From: Sambucus nigra | Lineage: Eukaryota; Streptophyta; Magnoliopsida; Dipsacales; Adoxaceae | Assembly (NCBI GenBank): GCA_949130495.1 | Contig: OX422208.1 | Coordinates: 401,195,885 to 401,259,884, forward strand | Direction: 5' to 3' | DNA length: 64,000 nt | Shown here: positions 33,705 through 44,977 of the stretch, one piece after another | Position numbering within the stretch: the stretch's first letter is position 1 | Layout: the number at the start of each line of letters is the position of its first letter | The notes under the pieces: model-generated | What the model was told of the DNA's origin: nothing | Seen by the model: the letters and a program-made list of their open reading frames with translations, nothing else | Databases searched by the model: none | Program-made: the position numbers and the translations under genes

Positions 33705-34355
33705 TCAGGAGTAGGAGTGATTCAACTCGGAATCCTGATATGAGCATATCATTTGACCCGTGTTGTATCTCGAGAATTGGACTGCTGGTGTTTGCCCCCC
33801 ATCATTTTTGTTGTCGCCCAAAATGGTGATGACTCGCCCGTCGGTGAAGAATTTCAATTTTTGATGGAATGAGGAAGACACACCCTTGATATTGTGCAGC
33901 CAGGGTCGTCCGAGCAACAGGTTGAAACAAGCTGGGATGTCTATGACTTAGAATTTAATGACGGGGTTTATAGGGCCCACCCCTATTTTAAGTTTTATGG
34001 ACCCCATCACCTCACGACGGGTATTATCGTAGGCACGCACAGCGGTGGAGGTTGGAGCGAGGTCACTTTCTTTCAGGCCTAAACACTTGAAAGTTCTCAG
34101 AGGGCAAACGTTCAAAGCGGATCTGTTATCGATAAGGGAGAGTGGCACTACCTTTCCCATAACCTCAACGAATATATTGAGTGCATGATTGTGATTCGTC
34201 CCAATTCTGGGGATTTCTTCTTCAGAAAATGATAGCATTCGGGTAGAGGTTAAGGATCCCACCAGATTTACCGCTTCTTCTGGTGTGGTAGAGGGAAGAA
34301 CTATGGGTCCTGTGAGTAATTTGATTAAAGCATTTCTGTGCAGCTGGGAAGACAT
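33705..34355 (-). pseudogene. Tat-1 aspartic protease, active site altered
   Basis: Minus-strand frames 34355-33948 and 33917-33705 together cover MSSQLHRNALIKLL, LSLIDNRSALNVCPLRTFKC, VRAYDNTRREVMGSIKLKIG and, after a stop at 33948, LLGRPWLHNIKGVSSSFHQK. This is the Tat/Ogre retropepsin pattern; the active site normally reads D-[NS]-G-S but here is DNRS, so the glycine is replaced by Arg. The enzyme would cut the polyprotein in a live element. Altered residue plus stop make it inactive. Confidence 0.8.
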
Positions 34356-36589
34356 GAAAATCCCCTATAGAGTGATGTTAGCTTGGGTTTTCTTCAGTTG
34401 ATCGAGGATTTTACTCTCCTCGATGGTCATCTCTGACACAGGAAGGTTTTCAACGCCCTTCCCTTTGTCATTTGTTGGTTGTGAGCTTGGAACCTGGTAA
34501 TGTCTCCTTGATCTGGTCATGTGATTTACTTTAGAAGGAAAGAACATGAATCATGTTTCCTCGTCAATCTCAGGTTGTGCTTCCACCCTATTTATTTCTT
34601 CCAATGATATCATTCCACATATGTCGGCTACTGGGCCAGCTCATCCTGAAGCTTATTCTTCACTCGAATCTTCGAATTCTTCCCCCCACTCGGTGGTAGA
34701 AACTCTGTCTTTCCATGTAAGGTCAATGCATTCCATAGCTTCAACGGCTTCTTCATACAAGTTCTCCCATTCTATGGGGATATGTGCGATTGAAGGGATC
34801 AAGCGCCCTTGTAGCTTCAAAGTGTCAAGTAACCCGGTGATACTACAAATGCTGTTGGTTTGCCTGAATAATTCTGCCATAGTCTGGACAACATCATCTA
34901 GGCTGACTTCGTCGGTTGGTACCAACCACTTGTCTAAATCTCGGGCCCATTTCCATGCCTTCAAGAACAGTGTGCTAAACTTCTGGCAATCGATGACCAT
35001 TTATGAGGGAAATTTCAGCCCGAACTCTAGGAGTTGGTTTAACACCTCTGACAATTCCATACTTCCATTTTCAGAACGGGTATGGACATCGATGGATGCT
35101 CTGGTAAGGAGTGACAATGCCTGATCAGCGAGGCTAGTAGGGTGTAGGAGGAAATATGGGCAAATTTGAAGAGGTTTAGGAGAGTATATGGGTGTCATTT
35201 GAGTTGAGGGATCGAAACCTGGGTTTTCTTCTAAGAAGATGGCATTGGTGTGATTCAGAAGTGGATTGTGAGTAGTGTTTGGCTTAGGATTGGCTGGTGG
35301 GGCGATGGTACCCTGGTCAATGAGATCTTGGATTACGTTCCGGAGGTGAAAGCATTGGTAGGTGGTATGGATGACAGTTTAGTGGAAGGCGCAATGAGCA
35401 TCGGCCTTGAAGTTTCTTGAGAATGGATTTGGCAATGGACGGGGATCCAAGGGTTTGATGAGGTTTCGACTTAATAGGGCTTGGTAAACTTTGGAGAGGG
35501 GAACATGGAGCTCAGTGTATTCCCTTCAGATGGGCGCAGGGAGGCTTTTTGGTGCCCAGGATGTCGTTGGTTGAGAGATGTTGTTAATGGTCAAAACGGT
35601 AGCACTAGCAGGCTTGTCATACTTTCTAGGGGTGAATTGTCCAGACACCTTCTTTGGTTCAACCTCTATTTTAACGAGGCTTTCCTCGATTTCCACTCCT
35701 GCCTCTCTGAGAGCTCAAAAGTGGGGATATTATTGTCCTCCCAGCATCGCTCGGACATGGGGCAAGAAGTGTTTCTTCAGTATGTTGACCTGTTCTTCTT
35801 CAGATGGCCGATTGGTCATGGTATCTGCTCGCTCCCTCCACCGGGTTATTTAGTTATTGACTGATTCCCCTCGATTCTGTTTGAGCATCTCTAAATCACG
35901 ACGGGTGACCTCAAGCTCTTTGTTGTATTTGTACTGCGACATGAATTCTCGTGCTACATCCTCCCAGCTACGGAATCTGGATTCCTCAAGAGATAAAAAC
36001 CATTGGAGGACACTGTCCTTCAAAGTTTGCTGAAAAAATTGGGTCATCACCTCTTCAGAAACCCTAGTGGATTCATGAAATGATGATAACTGCGAAGATG
36101 AACAATTGGGGGTCCACTCCCTCTGAACTTCTCGATATTTGGCATCTTGAACTTCTCGGGTAACCTTGCTTTAGGATAAGGAGACATGTGGGTATAGTCC
36201 ATGTAATTCCCAGAGATCCTGACCTGGTCAAACTTCTTGGTAAGCATCTTGAGATCCTCTTTTACTTTATTCGACTCCTCCTTCTTTTCATCAACGAACA
36301 CATGAAGGTTTACAATCGGCTGGGCAATGTTTGGCATGGGAAGTTGGAAAGGTGGCAGCCCATTAGCAGGAGGGGCACGTGGAGCGTGCTGATATTCTTT
36401 CGGAACCCAGATAGGCTAGGGTGGACCCATAGCACGAGAGAACATGGCCTCGGTCTCTTGAGGAATAGGAACCTAGTTTCGTTGCATCTCTCGGACCTCA
36501 ATTTGGAGGTTGTCAATCTTGGACACGAGCTGAGCTAGGACTCTTGTCAGATCCGAATGTATGACTGGTGCTTGATTTGTAATATCCAT
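34356..36589 (-). pseudogene. Tat-1 gag polyprotein, broken
   Basis: ATG at 36589 (minus) opens MDITNQAPVIHSDLTRVLAQ and stays in the frame of 36337-36047 (LPEKFKMPNIEKFRGSGPP). After a frameshift near 36048 comes MMTQFFQQTLKDSVLQWFLS...WEDVAREFMSQYKYNKE, the capsid-like Ty3/gypsy 'retrotrans_gag' signature. Further down, HTTYQCFHLRNVIQDLID (~35350) is the remnant of the zinc-knuckle-like end, and 35000-34653 plus 34547-34365 (MTIEESKILDQLKKTQANIT) lead into protease. Stops lie near 36475, 36418 and 35848, among others. Gag forms the virus-like particle. Confidence 0.8.
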
Positions 36590-37804
36590 TAAAGATGGAT
36601 GGATTACGGACTCAGAAGAAGTAGTAGAGGAACGAATGAAACTTCAGGGTGATTTGACCGAAGACCGAAGCCAATAGGGAGCCAGGCCAAGGGCTTGTGA
36701 TCGACCTGAGAAGGCATAGGATGAGATTTATTTTTGAGAAAAAAGGAAGAACTATTTTTAAATTTTCGATAAAGAAGGGATAAATGTTTTTGGATTTTTG
36801 ATAAAGAAGGGAGAAATGTTTTTGGAGATGGAACTCAACATGATTATTACAATTATTATGTTTTCACTTGTATTTAATTCTCCTAAATGCAATGCTGGAC
36901 GGGACTCGAGCCTGGAAAAGTAGGGGTATTAATATATGCAAAGCTACGGTTTGGACTTGTAACCAGGCTCATGGATAGGGCCCCATTTTAAAAATGCATG
37001 AAAATTAGGCGGCAGGACGACTCGAAATTTCGATAGAGTTTCGGGTTAAAACTGACAATTTAAAGTGCGTGTCCTAGGTCTGACACCTATATGCGGGTAT
37101 GCAGTTGGTTGGGTGAATCGGCATGTGTTCCCCCCTTTGGCGTGACTTCCACGATATACGTCTTGCTCTTGCGGGCAATCGGTACGTGTGGACAAGCCAT
37201 TTGATATACGTGAATTGCCTCACCATATACCTCGTGGGGACGGTATGTGTGAGAGAGAATTCAATATACTCGATGTATTGAATGAATTCCCTGCGATATA
37301 CCTCCCGTCATGACTTCGGTCAAGCAAGACGATGCGGGGTAACCGTTCAATATACGTCGAAGGTACTTGGCCAATGGAAGGTGAGAGTCATATCGCTTAG
37401 GCTAACTGAGACCTGCCGGACCAGCTCCCATCACGAACTGACCCTCCAGTTACTGGGTAAAATTTGGTCAATATCAATGCTCTTTGGTGATGTCGTGTGA
37501 ATCATGCATGATTCTCTTATTAGTATCTTATGACGAGAATGCCTTTCTTAATTATGACAAACAGGGAGCAAAGTATAAGTACCCCAAAAGGTACACCAAG
37601 TATGAATGGGTGATGCGTGCAACATGGGGATATACATGTGATCCTAGGTGCATGTGGTGTGATGTGTACATGGAGAAATTTCTACAAGTGTGTGAACATA
37701 AGCATAAGCATGGGATACATATGAGAAAGGGGAACATGCAAATATGGGGGAAACATAACTAAATATAGCATTCATGTAAATAGAGTCAAGCCCTCAAAGC
37801 TCTT
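36590..37804 (-). other. Tat-1 untranslated leader
   Basis: About 1.2 kb between PBS and gag ATG with no convincing ORF. It carries a cluster of degenerate ~50-60 bp repeats around GATATACGT/CATATACCT (37152-37360). Confidence 0.6.
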
Positions 37805-37823
37805 TCCCCAGTAGAGTCGCCAC
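37805..37823 (-). promoter_or_regulatory. Tat-1 primer-binding site
   Basis: On the minus strand TGGCGACTCTACTGGGGA starts one base after the 5' LTR end. It matches the TGGCGACTC-type site that Ogre-like elements use with tRNA-Arg. Confidence 0.8.
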
Positions 37824-39033
37824 TGTGGACATCCCCGATCCTCTTCACGCGGGCGGGCGCGTGGGGGAAGGATCCTTCGGGTCTCACGCGTCCCTCTCGG
37901 GATCTCTTCGGTCGGCGTCGTTTGAGATGTGGTGTAAAAATGTAGAGAGATTCAGAGTCGCCAGTCTATTTTAATCAAAACAGACAAAAGAAAAAGGGAA
38001 AGCCAGCCCGAAGGATGGCATCCAAAGACATACATGTGCGTGCAAAACCAAGATGATTCGAGAAGGGTTCGGAGGCTTAGTTACGAAATGGGAAGGTGTT
38101 AGGCACCCATTACGCCCTTTCGATCTCTCATGGAAATTGCTATTTTCCTTTTATTCCCCCCCTGTGATATGTGTGCATGTGTATATATATAGAATGGAGG
38201 TAGGAATCCTCGACTTGTATCATGGAAAATATAAAGCGAGTCGTCCATTGGAAGATATAAGAATAATATTAGAAAAATTAGATTTACGCGATTACCCCTA
38301 TGTTGACCGTTATAATGGAACGATAACGCATATGGAGCAATACGTTACTAAGGGCAAGTATATAAAATATAGGAAGATTAGATTTAGAGCAAATAGGAAG
38401 ATGAGAGAAAAAGTGGGAAAAAGGACTCGAGTCTCGAGTTTTACCCCGAGACGCCTACGTAGCCTATAAAAGCATCAAATTCCACGTAGTTCGCATACAA
38501 AACGAGGGGTGGGGTTTATCCCATAAATCCAAATGGGGGATCTCTTATTTGTAAGTGTGTGTGTGTGTGTAGAAAAAGTGTTTTAGTTGTGAGAAAAGTG
38601 TGAGAAAAGTATGAGAATCCCTATTTGGAATTTACGAGCAAACCTTCTTTTTCTTATTTTTTGGGTTTTTTTATTTATATGAAAATAAGAGATGTGCAAT
38701 AATACTAAATAAAAAGTATATTAGGATGTGTGAGATGAGATAATAAAAAGTGCTAAGTAATAAAACAAGTTATTGCGAATTTAAGAGAATTTAAGAGAAA
38801 GTTGGACCTTCTTGAAGATCTTGAGCTTGATCTTGAATGTGGGAGAGCAGCCCTTGCACTTGGATGATGATGGAGAGTGGCTAATTCACCAAGTTTGATG
38901 AAAAGGATGATGAAAAGTGGAAGTAAAAAAGGGATTTGGAAGTTGAAATAACGCTGCCTTTGAGAGAGGTTTCTGGGATTCGCTGAGAGTGATTTTTATC
39001 AGATCTGGGCTCTCCTTGCAAATGAGGTGAAGG

Positions 39034-39046
39034 CCTATTTTTATAG
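39034..39046 (-). promoter_or_regulatory. TATA box of Tat-1 LTR
   Basis: CTATAAAAATAGG on the minus strand. The left LTR has CTATAAAAAGAGG at the equivalent place (23770-23782), so the element is conserved in both copies. Confidence 0.55.
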
Positions 39047-39159
39047 GACCAGGTAAGTGCTGATTGGCATAGACCCGTTCCTGCCTATCGGCACCTGTCG
39101 ATAGGCAGGGTCTGGAACCTGCCATTTGGCAGTGCACTTCAGGCTTTTTCAGAAAATCG

Positions 39160-39800
39160 TCCACCGAGGGAAAACAGTTGGTTAGAATCACGCATGGGCA
39201 TACCGCTGGAAAGGTAATTCAGAGACCTTTGAAAGTCTTTTATACCTCTCCCGAGTTTAGGAGTTAACTTTGGGTCAAATATGGATCGGAAGCGTTTGTC
39301 AGTCCATTGGACGGGGGATCGTTTGGACGCAAACGGATCGTTCATCCGCATGGTAAGTCCGAATCGCGCTCGGGGTGGACTGTTGGAAATATTAGGAGAA
39401 GTACTTCGACATTCCAAAGAGTTTGACCCGGTTTGTGGAGTTGACTTTTGTCAATCGGGCCCAGGAAACATTCGGTGACCTCTCGAAGTCGAACGGATCA
39501 TTCGTCCGCATGGTAAGTCGGAACCGCACACGGGATGGACCGTTGGTAAGGGTATTCAGTGCCCTTTGAAGATTCATTTAGCCTTGGTCTAGCTGAAGAG
39601 TTGTCATAGGTCAAAAAGAGCCCGGGAGCGCCTGGTGGCCTCTGGGTCATGTTTCGGATGCAAATGGATCGTTCGTCCGCATGGTAAGTCAGAATAGCGC
39701 ACGGGTCGGTCCGTTGGAAAGGGTATTCAGTGCCCTTAGAAGATTCATTCAGTCTCAGTCGAGATGAAGAGTTTGACTTTTGGGTCAAATTGAGTCGGGG
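39160..39800. repeat. LTR subrepeats of ~160-170 bp (right LTR)
   Basis: Same units as in the left LTR. The GGATCGTTCRTCCGCATGG marker recurs at 39334, 39494 and 39665, the same 160 and 171 bp spacings as the left copy. Confidence 0.85.
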
Positions 39801-39912
39801 AGCACCGATGGTTTCTAGGTCAGTACTCGGGACATGACCTAGGTTTGTAGTGATGGAGGGAGGTATTAGGGACCTAAGGAGAGTTAAGGGGTAACAGAAT
39901 GGGGTGTCTACA

Positions 39913-39917
39913 CCCAT
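39913..39917. repeat. 5 bp TSD of Tat-1, right (CCCAT)
   Basis: Exact copy of 22693-22697 directly outside the right LTR. Confidence 0.85.
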
Positions 39918-40077
39918 GTTTTCCAAGTTTCCAATTTGAACCCCTAATCTTCCAATCAAGCCTCCAAACCAGTCAATTAAGAATATGAACCTAGTCATAA
40001 TCATCTAATTCTCAATGCCTTCAGGTTATTTCAACTTATGTGGGGAAAATAAATAAAGTATTGGGGTGGGTATTACA
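39918..40077 (-). mobile_element. Chromovirus-like LTR, first 160 bp (split by Tat-1)
   Basis: On the minus strand it begins TGTAATACCCACCCC at 40077 and is interrupted by Tat-1 at 39917. The rest of the same LTR is at 22697-19849. Confidence 0.5.
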
Positions 40078-40435
40078 TTCAATTTCACCCAGAATTGCTA
40101 CGGTCGGTCTTTATGATTAGTAAGCCTAATTCTTCCTCATTGATTGTGCACATGCTTGTGTGAGTTTCCTCAAGTGTCGCTTGTTAAACTAGCACCCTCT
40201 TAGTTTTATTAGGGGCATAATCATTGAAATTAACACATGTAATCCCTATTCTTGGGATAACGTGCCCCGCAACTTCCCTTCCATGAGTAATCATGGCATG
40301 TCAATGTGACCGACTTTGCCTATAGGCAAAACTGGTGGTGGCCTAGGGTCACGGATTAATCGGGGCCCCCTATGAAAATAAATTATAAAAGAAATTAGGT
40401 ATAAAAAATTACGTATAAACAAAACGAAGGTTTGA
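40078..40435. other. Unassigned flank
   Basis: No ORF. GGCCTAGGGTCACGG...GGGGCCCCCTATG (40339-40373) is a GC-rich island in AT-rich DNA and could be the end region of the hAT element whose transposase follows, but no matching inverted repeat was found. Confidence 0.35.
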
Positions 40436-41374
40436 AAAAAATTTAGGTATAGAAAAATATTAGGATATGATAATGGTTCTAATACGAGAAGACAAAATAA
40501 AGGTGTACAAAATAGATTATTACAAATTAATCCTACGGCGTTTTATACATCATGTAATTTTCATAGTCTTAATCTTACACTTGTTGATATGGTTAATTCA
40601 TGTAGTCAAGGTAAAGAATTTTTTGGTCATGTAACACATTTATATAATGCATTATCATCTTTTACAAAATGGTGGCAAGTTTTCAAAGATTTTATAAGAA
40701 GAAAAGGACACACACTTAAACGATTATCTCAAACACGTTGGGAAAGTCACATTGAAAGTATAAAAGTAGTTAGATTTCAAATGACACAAATTAAAGATGC
40801 ATTAATGGACTTAGCGACCAATCCCCGATGTGAAGTAAAAACAAAAAATATTTTTGATGGCTTACTAACTAATACTTTTGGTACTTTTGATGTTATTTTT
40901 GGTATGGTTATTTGGTACAGTGTATTAAATGCACTCAATAAAGTTAGAAAACTTTTACAAACATATGACATGGATATTAATGTTAGTTTGAATCTTTTAA
41001 AAGGACTTATTTCTTATTTTGAAAATGAAAGAGAAAATGAATTTGAATCCGCAAAGATTTAGGCTATAGATATTGCTAAAGAAATAAAAATTGGACCCGT
41101 ATTTCTTGAAAACGTAATACTTAAAGAAAAAAATATATTTATGAGAATTCTAGTGATGGAGACAATTATCAAAATAATCATTTAGAGTTAATTACTTCTT
41201 ACATATAATAGATCAAGCGCTTATGTCAATTAGAACTAGATTTGAACAATTTAAAAAATATGATAGTACTTTTGGGTTTTTGTTTCATTTTAACAAGTTA
41301 GAAACTTTAGACAATGATACTTCAAATAGTAATTGTGTTAAGTTTTAAAATGATTTAACACATGAAAATAATTG
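40436..41374 (+). pseudogene. hAT transposase fragment (ZMYM1/TTF-type)
   Basis: An open frame of about 209 codons runs from 40436 to a TAG at 41060. It shows GYDNGSNTRRQNKGVQNRLL, FYTSCNFHSLNLTLVDMVNS, LKRLSQTRWESHIESIKVVR, GTFDVIFGMVIWYSVLNAL, and YFENERENEFESAKI, the pattern of plant hAT-like proteins annotated as zinc finger MYM-type 1-like. After the stop the same family continues in shifted frames (IDIAKEIKIGPVF; FGFLFHFNKLETLDN at ~41268) until copia B begins near 41375. The N-terminal zinc finger and the C-terminal dimerisation part are missing. Transposase would cut and join hAT ends; this is a fragment. Confidence 0.8.
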
Positions 41375-43320
41375 TGATATCTTACTCACCCTATATCTTT
41401 GACTCACTTGAGTCTATATTATATAGATGCTCATCTAATTTGGAAATAGTGAAAAAATTGAGTCATATCCTAGTCTACCAAAAAGCCTTCAGACTCTACA
41501 TTTGAATTCTTCTAAAGTTCCTAAAGGTAGAACACCAACACATTCACCTAGGATTGCATTTATGTGTTTTATTCTTCATAATGTGGGAGTGCGTGTTTTA
41601 AATCCCATTAAAATGATTTTCTATAATTTTTGGGATATTTTAAATAATTTTTAGAATTTTAAAATAATTTTTAACCATTTAAAATTGGACTTCATAACAT
41701 TTCTGCACTATTTTATAATTTTGCTAAGTGCCTAAAACTTTGCTTGGGTAGAAACCGAAAGCGTTAGATAATATTGTGGGGTAAATTTGAATTTTTTCAA
41801 CTTAAAAAACACGCGTTTTTCAGTTAATCTTAGCCTTACACGTGTTGGTATTATAACGATTATATTTGTGTTTTCTTTACCTCACATATCTGAATCTTTA
41901 CTTGAACCGTTGGATAATTTTTATCAATGGTCTGCATGTCTTCCAAAGAGATTCACGTGTTAACCCTTTGAAGGAATCTGAATGTGTTTAAAAGCGGTAC
42001 ATCGTCACCCATTAGATTTACTTAGATAATTTGTATTCAATCCCGATCGTTTATTTTCTTCGTCCTTCCAGATCCTTCCATGCGCTAGTATAAATAGGAA
42101 TCATATGTGCAACGTTTACAATCTTTGGATAATTTTCACCTCTGAGAGAAAAAAGAGAGAAGAGAGAGAGAGAAAAATAAGTAGATAGAGAAATAAAACC
42201 CTAACCTAACTCTGGCTAAATTTTCAGCAGAAAATCCTTCTGAGAGTTGAGTTAGTTTGAGATTATAGAAGATCCATCCTCTCTAGTTCTTAATCTCTTA
42301 TCCAACTAAGTCACACAGTTCTAATCTCATTTTATTTCATTCAATGTTAAGATTTGAGACTCTGTGATACATATCACGTAGATATTACCGGGTTTGATTT
42401 CTTCTTTCAAGAAATCTTTTTAAAACATTTATGATGCTTTCAAAACCCAAACCAACAAAATCATTTCTGATTTCAGTTTTTGAGAATATTGAGACTTAGA
42501 TCTAGTTGAGATCTTGATTGGGGATTTGCACTTTCATATATTTCACATTTTGTGAAATATTTGTACATTTTATAATAAAGAAAGTCTCTAGGATTTTGTC
42601 TCTTTTATATAGCAAAATTCCTTCTTGATCTGCGGATTAATATAAAGATCAAAAAGTCTGAGAGTTTCGATTAAACTGATTTTACAAATTTATGTTGCAT
42701 ATTAGAAATCTGTTTGTAATTTGATACTCATTCTATCTGTAATAACTTTGTGTGAGTTGCATGCATGTGTTAGGCACATCACATCACAACACTAAAACGT
42801 GTTGGTAGAGAGATTTTGGACTTTAAGTGTCGAAGTAAAGCTAAAAGGAGTGGAGTTACAAAGATGAGAGAACATCTACAACATCAGAGCCTTGAGAGAA
42901 GTGAGAATAATCTAGAGGAGCTGGTGTATTTTCTGAACTTAGATTAGGTAAGTTTTTGTGTTTAGACTGTTATATAGTTTGTAATCTGTTACTCTATTTT
43001 AGTGGATTTTTGTTTTGAGGTATAGAGACCTCCGTGAATGTTTCCCCAATTGGGTGGGGGTTTTACCACTTTAAAAATGTTTGTTCATTCGCGTACTTAA
43101 TCTTCCTCTCATCCCTTTCTATTGGCGTGCTGATTTAAAACTGTTTTAGTTTTGGTTTTCAAAACCTGGCTACATATTACCTGAAATATCTCGTTGATAA
43201 TTAGTTTTTACACATCTTGTATTAATTATTTGTTTTAAGAAAAGAGTTTCTTCAAAAAACTGTTTGGAGCCATTTATGTTGTTTAATCTTGAATTAAATA
43301 ACTGAAGTGGTACTTTTTCA
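41375..43320 (+). mobile_element. Copia B 5' LTR, ~1.95 kb
   Basis: Starts near TGATATCTTACTCACC and ends ...TGGTACTTTTTCA just before the PBS. Shared landmarks with the copia A LTR: GACTCACTTGAGTCT, CTTGGGTAGAAACCGAAAGCG, ACACGTGTTGGTA, TATA box GTATAAATAGG (42088-42098), GA-rich leader (42145-42185) and GGGTTTTACCAC (43061). Left end is estimated from loss of hAT similarity. Confidence 0.75.
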
Positions 43321-43322
43321 AT

Positions 43323-43334
43323 TGGTATCAGAGC
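43323..43334 (+). promoter_or_regulatory. Copia B primer-binding site
   Basis: TGGTATCAGAGC, two bases after the LTR end, complementary to the 3' end of initiator tRNA-Met, as standard for plant copia elements. Confidence 0.9.
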
Positions 43335-43392
43335 AATGTTTTTTAAAATTCTTTAGATCTTGAGTTTCTGTAATTATTTTCTCAAAACAAAC

Positions 43393-43820
43393 AATGGACG
43401 AGAAATTTGAGAAATTAGGTAACCTATCCAGATACCCTCTCTTTGATGGAACCAACTTCCCTTAATGGAAAGTGAAATGGTTACCTTCATTCAAGGAACA
43501 TTGGGAGATGAAGTCTAGGAAGCTATTAAAAATGGTTATACTTTTCCTACTAAACCAGCCGTTGAAGGAAGTATTGGGAGGATTAGAAAGTTACTAAGTG
43601 AATCCACTAAAGAATATAAACAGACTTCCTTTAACAATAACAAAGGCAAAAATGATGAAGAGTACACTTCTCAACGTTTAACTCATGAGAATGAAACTAA
43701 AAATTTTGAATAAAAATTGAAAAAGTTGTCTAACTTAAATAAAATTCTGGAAAAGAAATACAAAGGAACGTTGCTAGAATTGGAACAAACAAAAAGAAAA
43801 GATATCAACAGTCTTAAAAA
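43393..43820 (+). pseudogene. Copia B gag remnant
   Basis: ATG at 43393 gives MDEKFEKLGNLSRYPLFDGT followed by NFP and a TAA where gag proteins of this group have FDG.NFP.WK. Further frames keep Lys/Glu-rich pieces (LEKKYKGTLLELEQTKRK, ~43750-43800) like the coiled part of SIRE gag. Stops and frameshifts throughout. The zinc knuckle, protease and integrase are absent: sequence passes to RT by ~43830. Confidence 0.65.
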
Positions 43821-44460
43821 AGTTTGCGAAATTTGAAAATAAAACAGATGAATCAGGGGTGATTATTTCGGAATAAAGCTAGATTAGTTTCCCAGGGCTA
43901 CTCTCAGATTGAAGGAATAGATTTCGAGGAAACTTTAGCACCTGTCACTCGCCTCGAGTCTTTTCGATTGCTTTTTGCAATATCTTGTCATATCAAATGG
44001 ATGTTAAATATGCTTTTCTTAATGTCACCTTGACTGAGGAGACCTATGTAGCACAATCAAAAGGGTTCATTGAACCTCATTATCCAAATTACGTCTACCG
44101 ACTTTAGAAAGATCTTTATGGGTTAAAACAAGCTTCCAGAGCTTGGTATAAACGCTTATCTACCTTCCTTAAAAATGGTTTTAAATGAGGATGAAATGAC
44201 CAAACACTTTTTATCAAACATTTTGATAAAAACATTACCATAGCCTAAGTATATGTAGATGATATCATTTTTGGATCTACCTCCCCTACAGATGACAAAA
44301 TAGTTTCTGACATTATGCATAAGTAATTCCATATGTCACTTATGGGGGAGTTACAATTTTCTTAGGACGACAAGTTAAGTAAAATTCAGATGTGGCTTAT
44401 TTGTATCGCAATCCAAATACGCATTATAGATTGTCAAGAAGTTTGTCCTAGAAACAGCTA
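43821..44460 (+). pseudogene. Copia B reverse transcriptase, broken
   Basis: Recognisable pieces in shifting frames: [67 protein letters not shown], and the active-site box VYVDDIIFGST at about 44250, then FHMSLMGEL. A short deletion removes residues before QMDVKYAF. Numerous stops. Confidence 0.85.
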
Positions 44461-44977
44461 AAGAAGCTAGGACTCCTATGAGTACTTCTGTCAAACTTTC
44501 AAAATATGAGAATGGTAAAACTATCGATTCTACTTATACCGTAGCATGATAGGAAGCTTACTTTACCTTACGACCTCCTATCCTGATATTATGTACTCTG
44601 TCTGTGTGTGTGCCTAATATCAAAAAAATCCTAAAGAGAGTCATTTATTATGCGTTAAAATAATGATATAATATATTAAAGGCACTCTAAATTTAGGACT
44701 TTGGTACACTAAAAAACTTATAGTAATATAGTAGGATACACTGATGCTGATTGGACTGGGTGTTCTGATGATGGTAAGAGTACTTCAGGAGCATGCTACT
44801 ACATTGGTAAGAATTTGGTAGGATGGAGTATTAAAAAACAAAACTGCACTTCCTTATCTACTACCGATAATAAATATATTACCGCAGGAAGTTGTTGTGA
44901 TCAATTACTTTGGCAAAAACAAATGCTGAAAGATTACGGTATAACTGAAGATAAGTTACATCTATATTGTGACAATA
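44461..44977 (+). pseudogene. Copia B RNase H, truncated by insertion
   Basis: YRSMIGSLLYLTTSYPDIMY, KNPKESHLL, then in shifted frame DADWTGCSDDGKSTSGACYY (44738-44797), KKQNCTSLSTTDN and HLYCDN, where the sequence breaks at 44977. The rest of the domain should lie beyond the chromovirus-like element, outside the window. Confidence 0.8.

Larger units (their letters stand above)
22698..39912 (-). mobile_element. Tat-1: Tat/Ogre-type Ty3/gypsy retrotransposon, 17.2 kb
   Basis: Full-length, minus-strand element with LTRs (22698-24634 and 37824-39912), a 5 bp TSD CCCAT, tRNA-Arg-type PBS next to the right LTR and PPT next to the left LTR. Gene order from the right: gag, protease, RT, RNase H, second RNase H, integrase, ending at 29551. 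Between pol and the 3' LTR lie genes on the opposite strand (25862-28930) and a tandem array. Large size, this PBS, the dual RNase H and extra ORFs are features of the Tat lineage (Ogre, Retand). Coding regions carry many stops, so it is inactive. Confidence 0.9.
37824..39912 (-). mobile_element. Tat-1 5' LTR (right copy)
   Basis: Reads TGTAGACACCCCATT (39912) to ...GATGTCCACA (37824) on the minus strand, with canonical TG/CA ends. It holds the conserved AAGGTGTTAGGCACCC block on the plus strand (38094-38109) that is missing from the left copy, the ~165 bp subrepeats (39160-39800) and a TATA box at 39034-39046. The 138-codon plus-strand frame 38053-38469 is not supported as a gene. Confidence 0.9.
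41375..44977 (+). mobile_element. Ty1/copia element B (SIRE-like), internally deleted and 3'-interrupted
   Basis: 5' LTR (41375-43320), PBS, a gag start, then directly RT and RNase H. Protease and integrase are missing. The LTR shares blocks with the copia A LTR, so both belong to one family. The element stops inside RNase H where the chromovirus-like LTR begins at 44978. It appears to have entered the hAT fragment. The 5' edge is approximate. Confidence 0.75.

Noticed and set aside
34546..35124. 192-codon plus-strand ORF
   Set aside because: Exactly opposite Tat-1 gag frames that match family motifs; Ser-rich shadow frame.
36188..36538. 116-codon plus-strand ORF
   Set aside because: Opposite the gag start region of Tat-1, whose frame is supported by motifs.
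38053..38469. 138-codon plus-strand ORF in the right Tat-1 LTR
   Set aside because: Protein-like composition, but in the left LTR the same frame has stops and lacks the first part; conservation is explained by LTR duplication alone.
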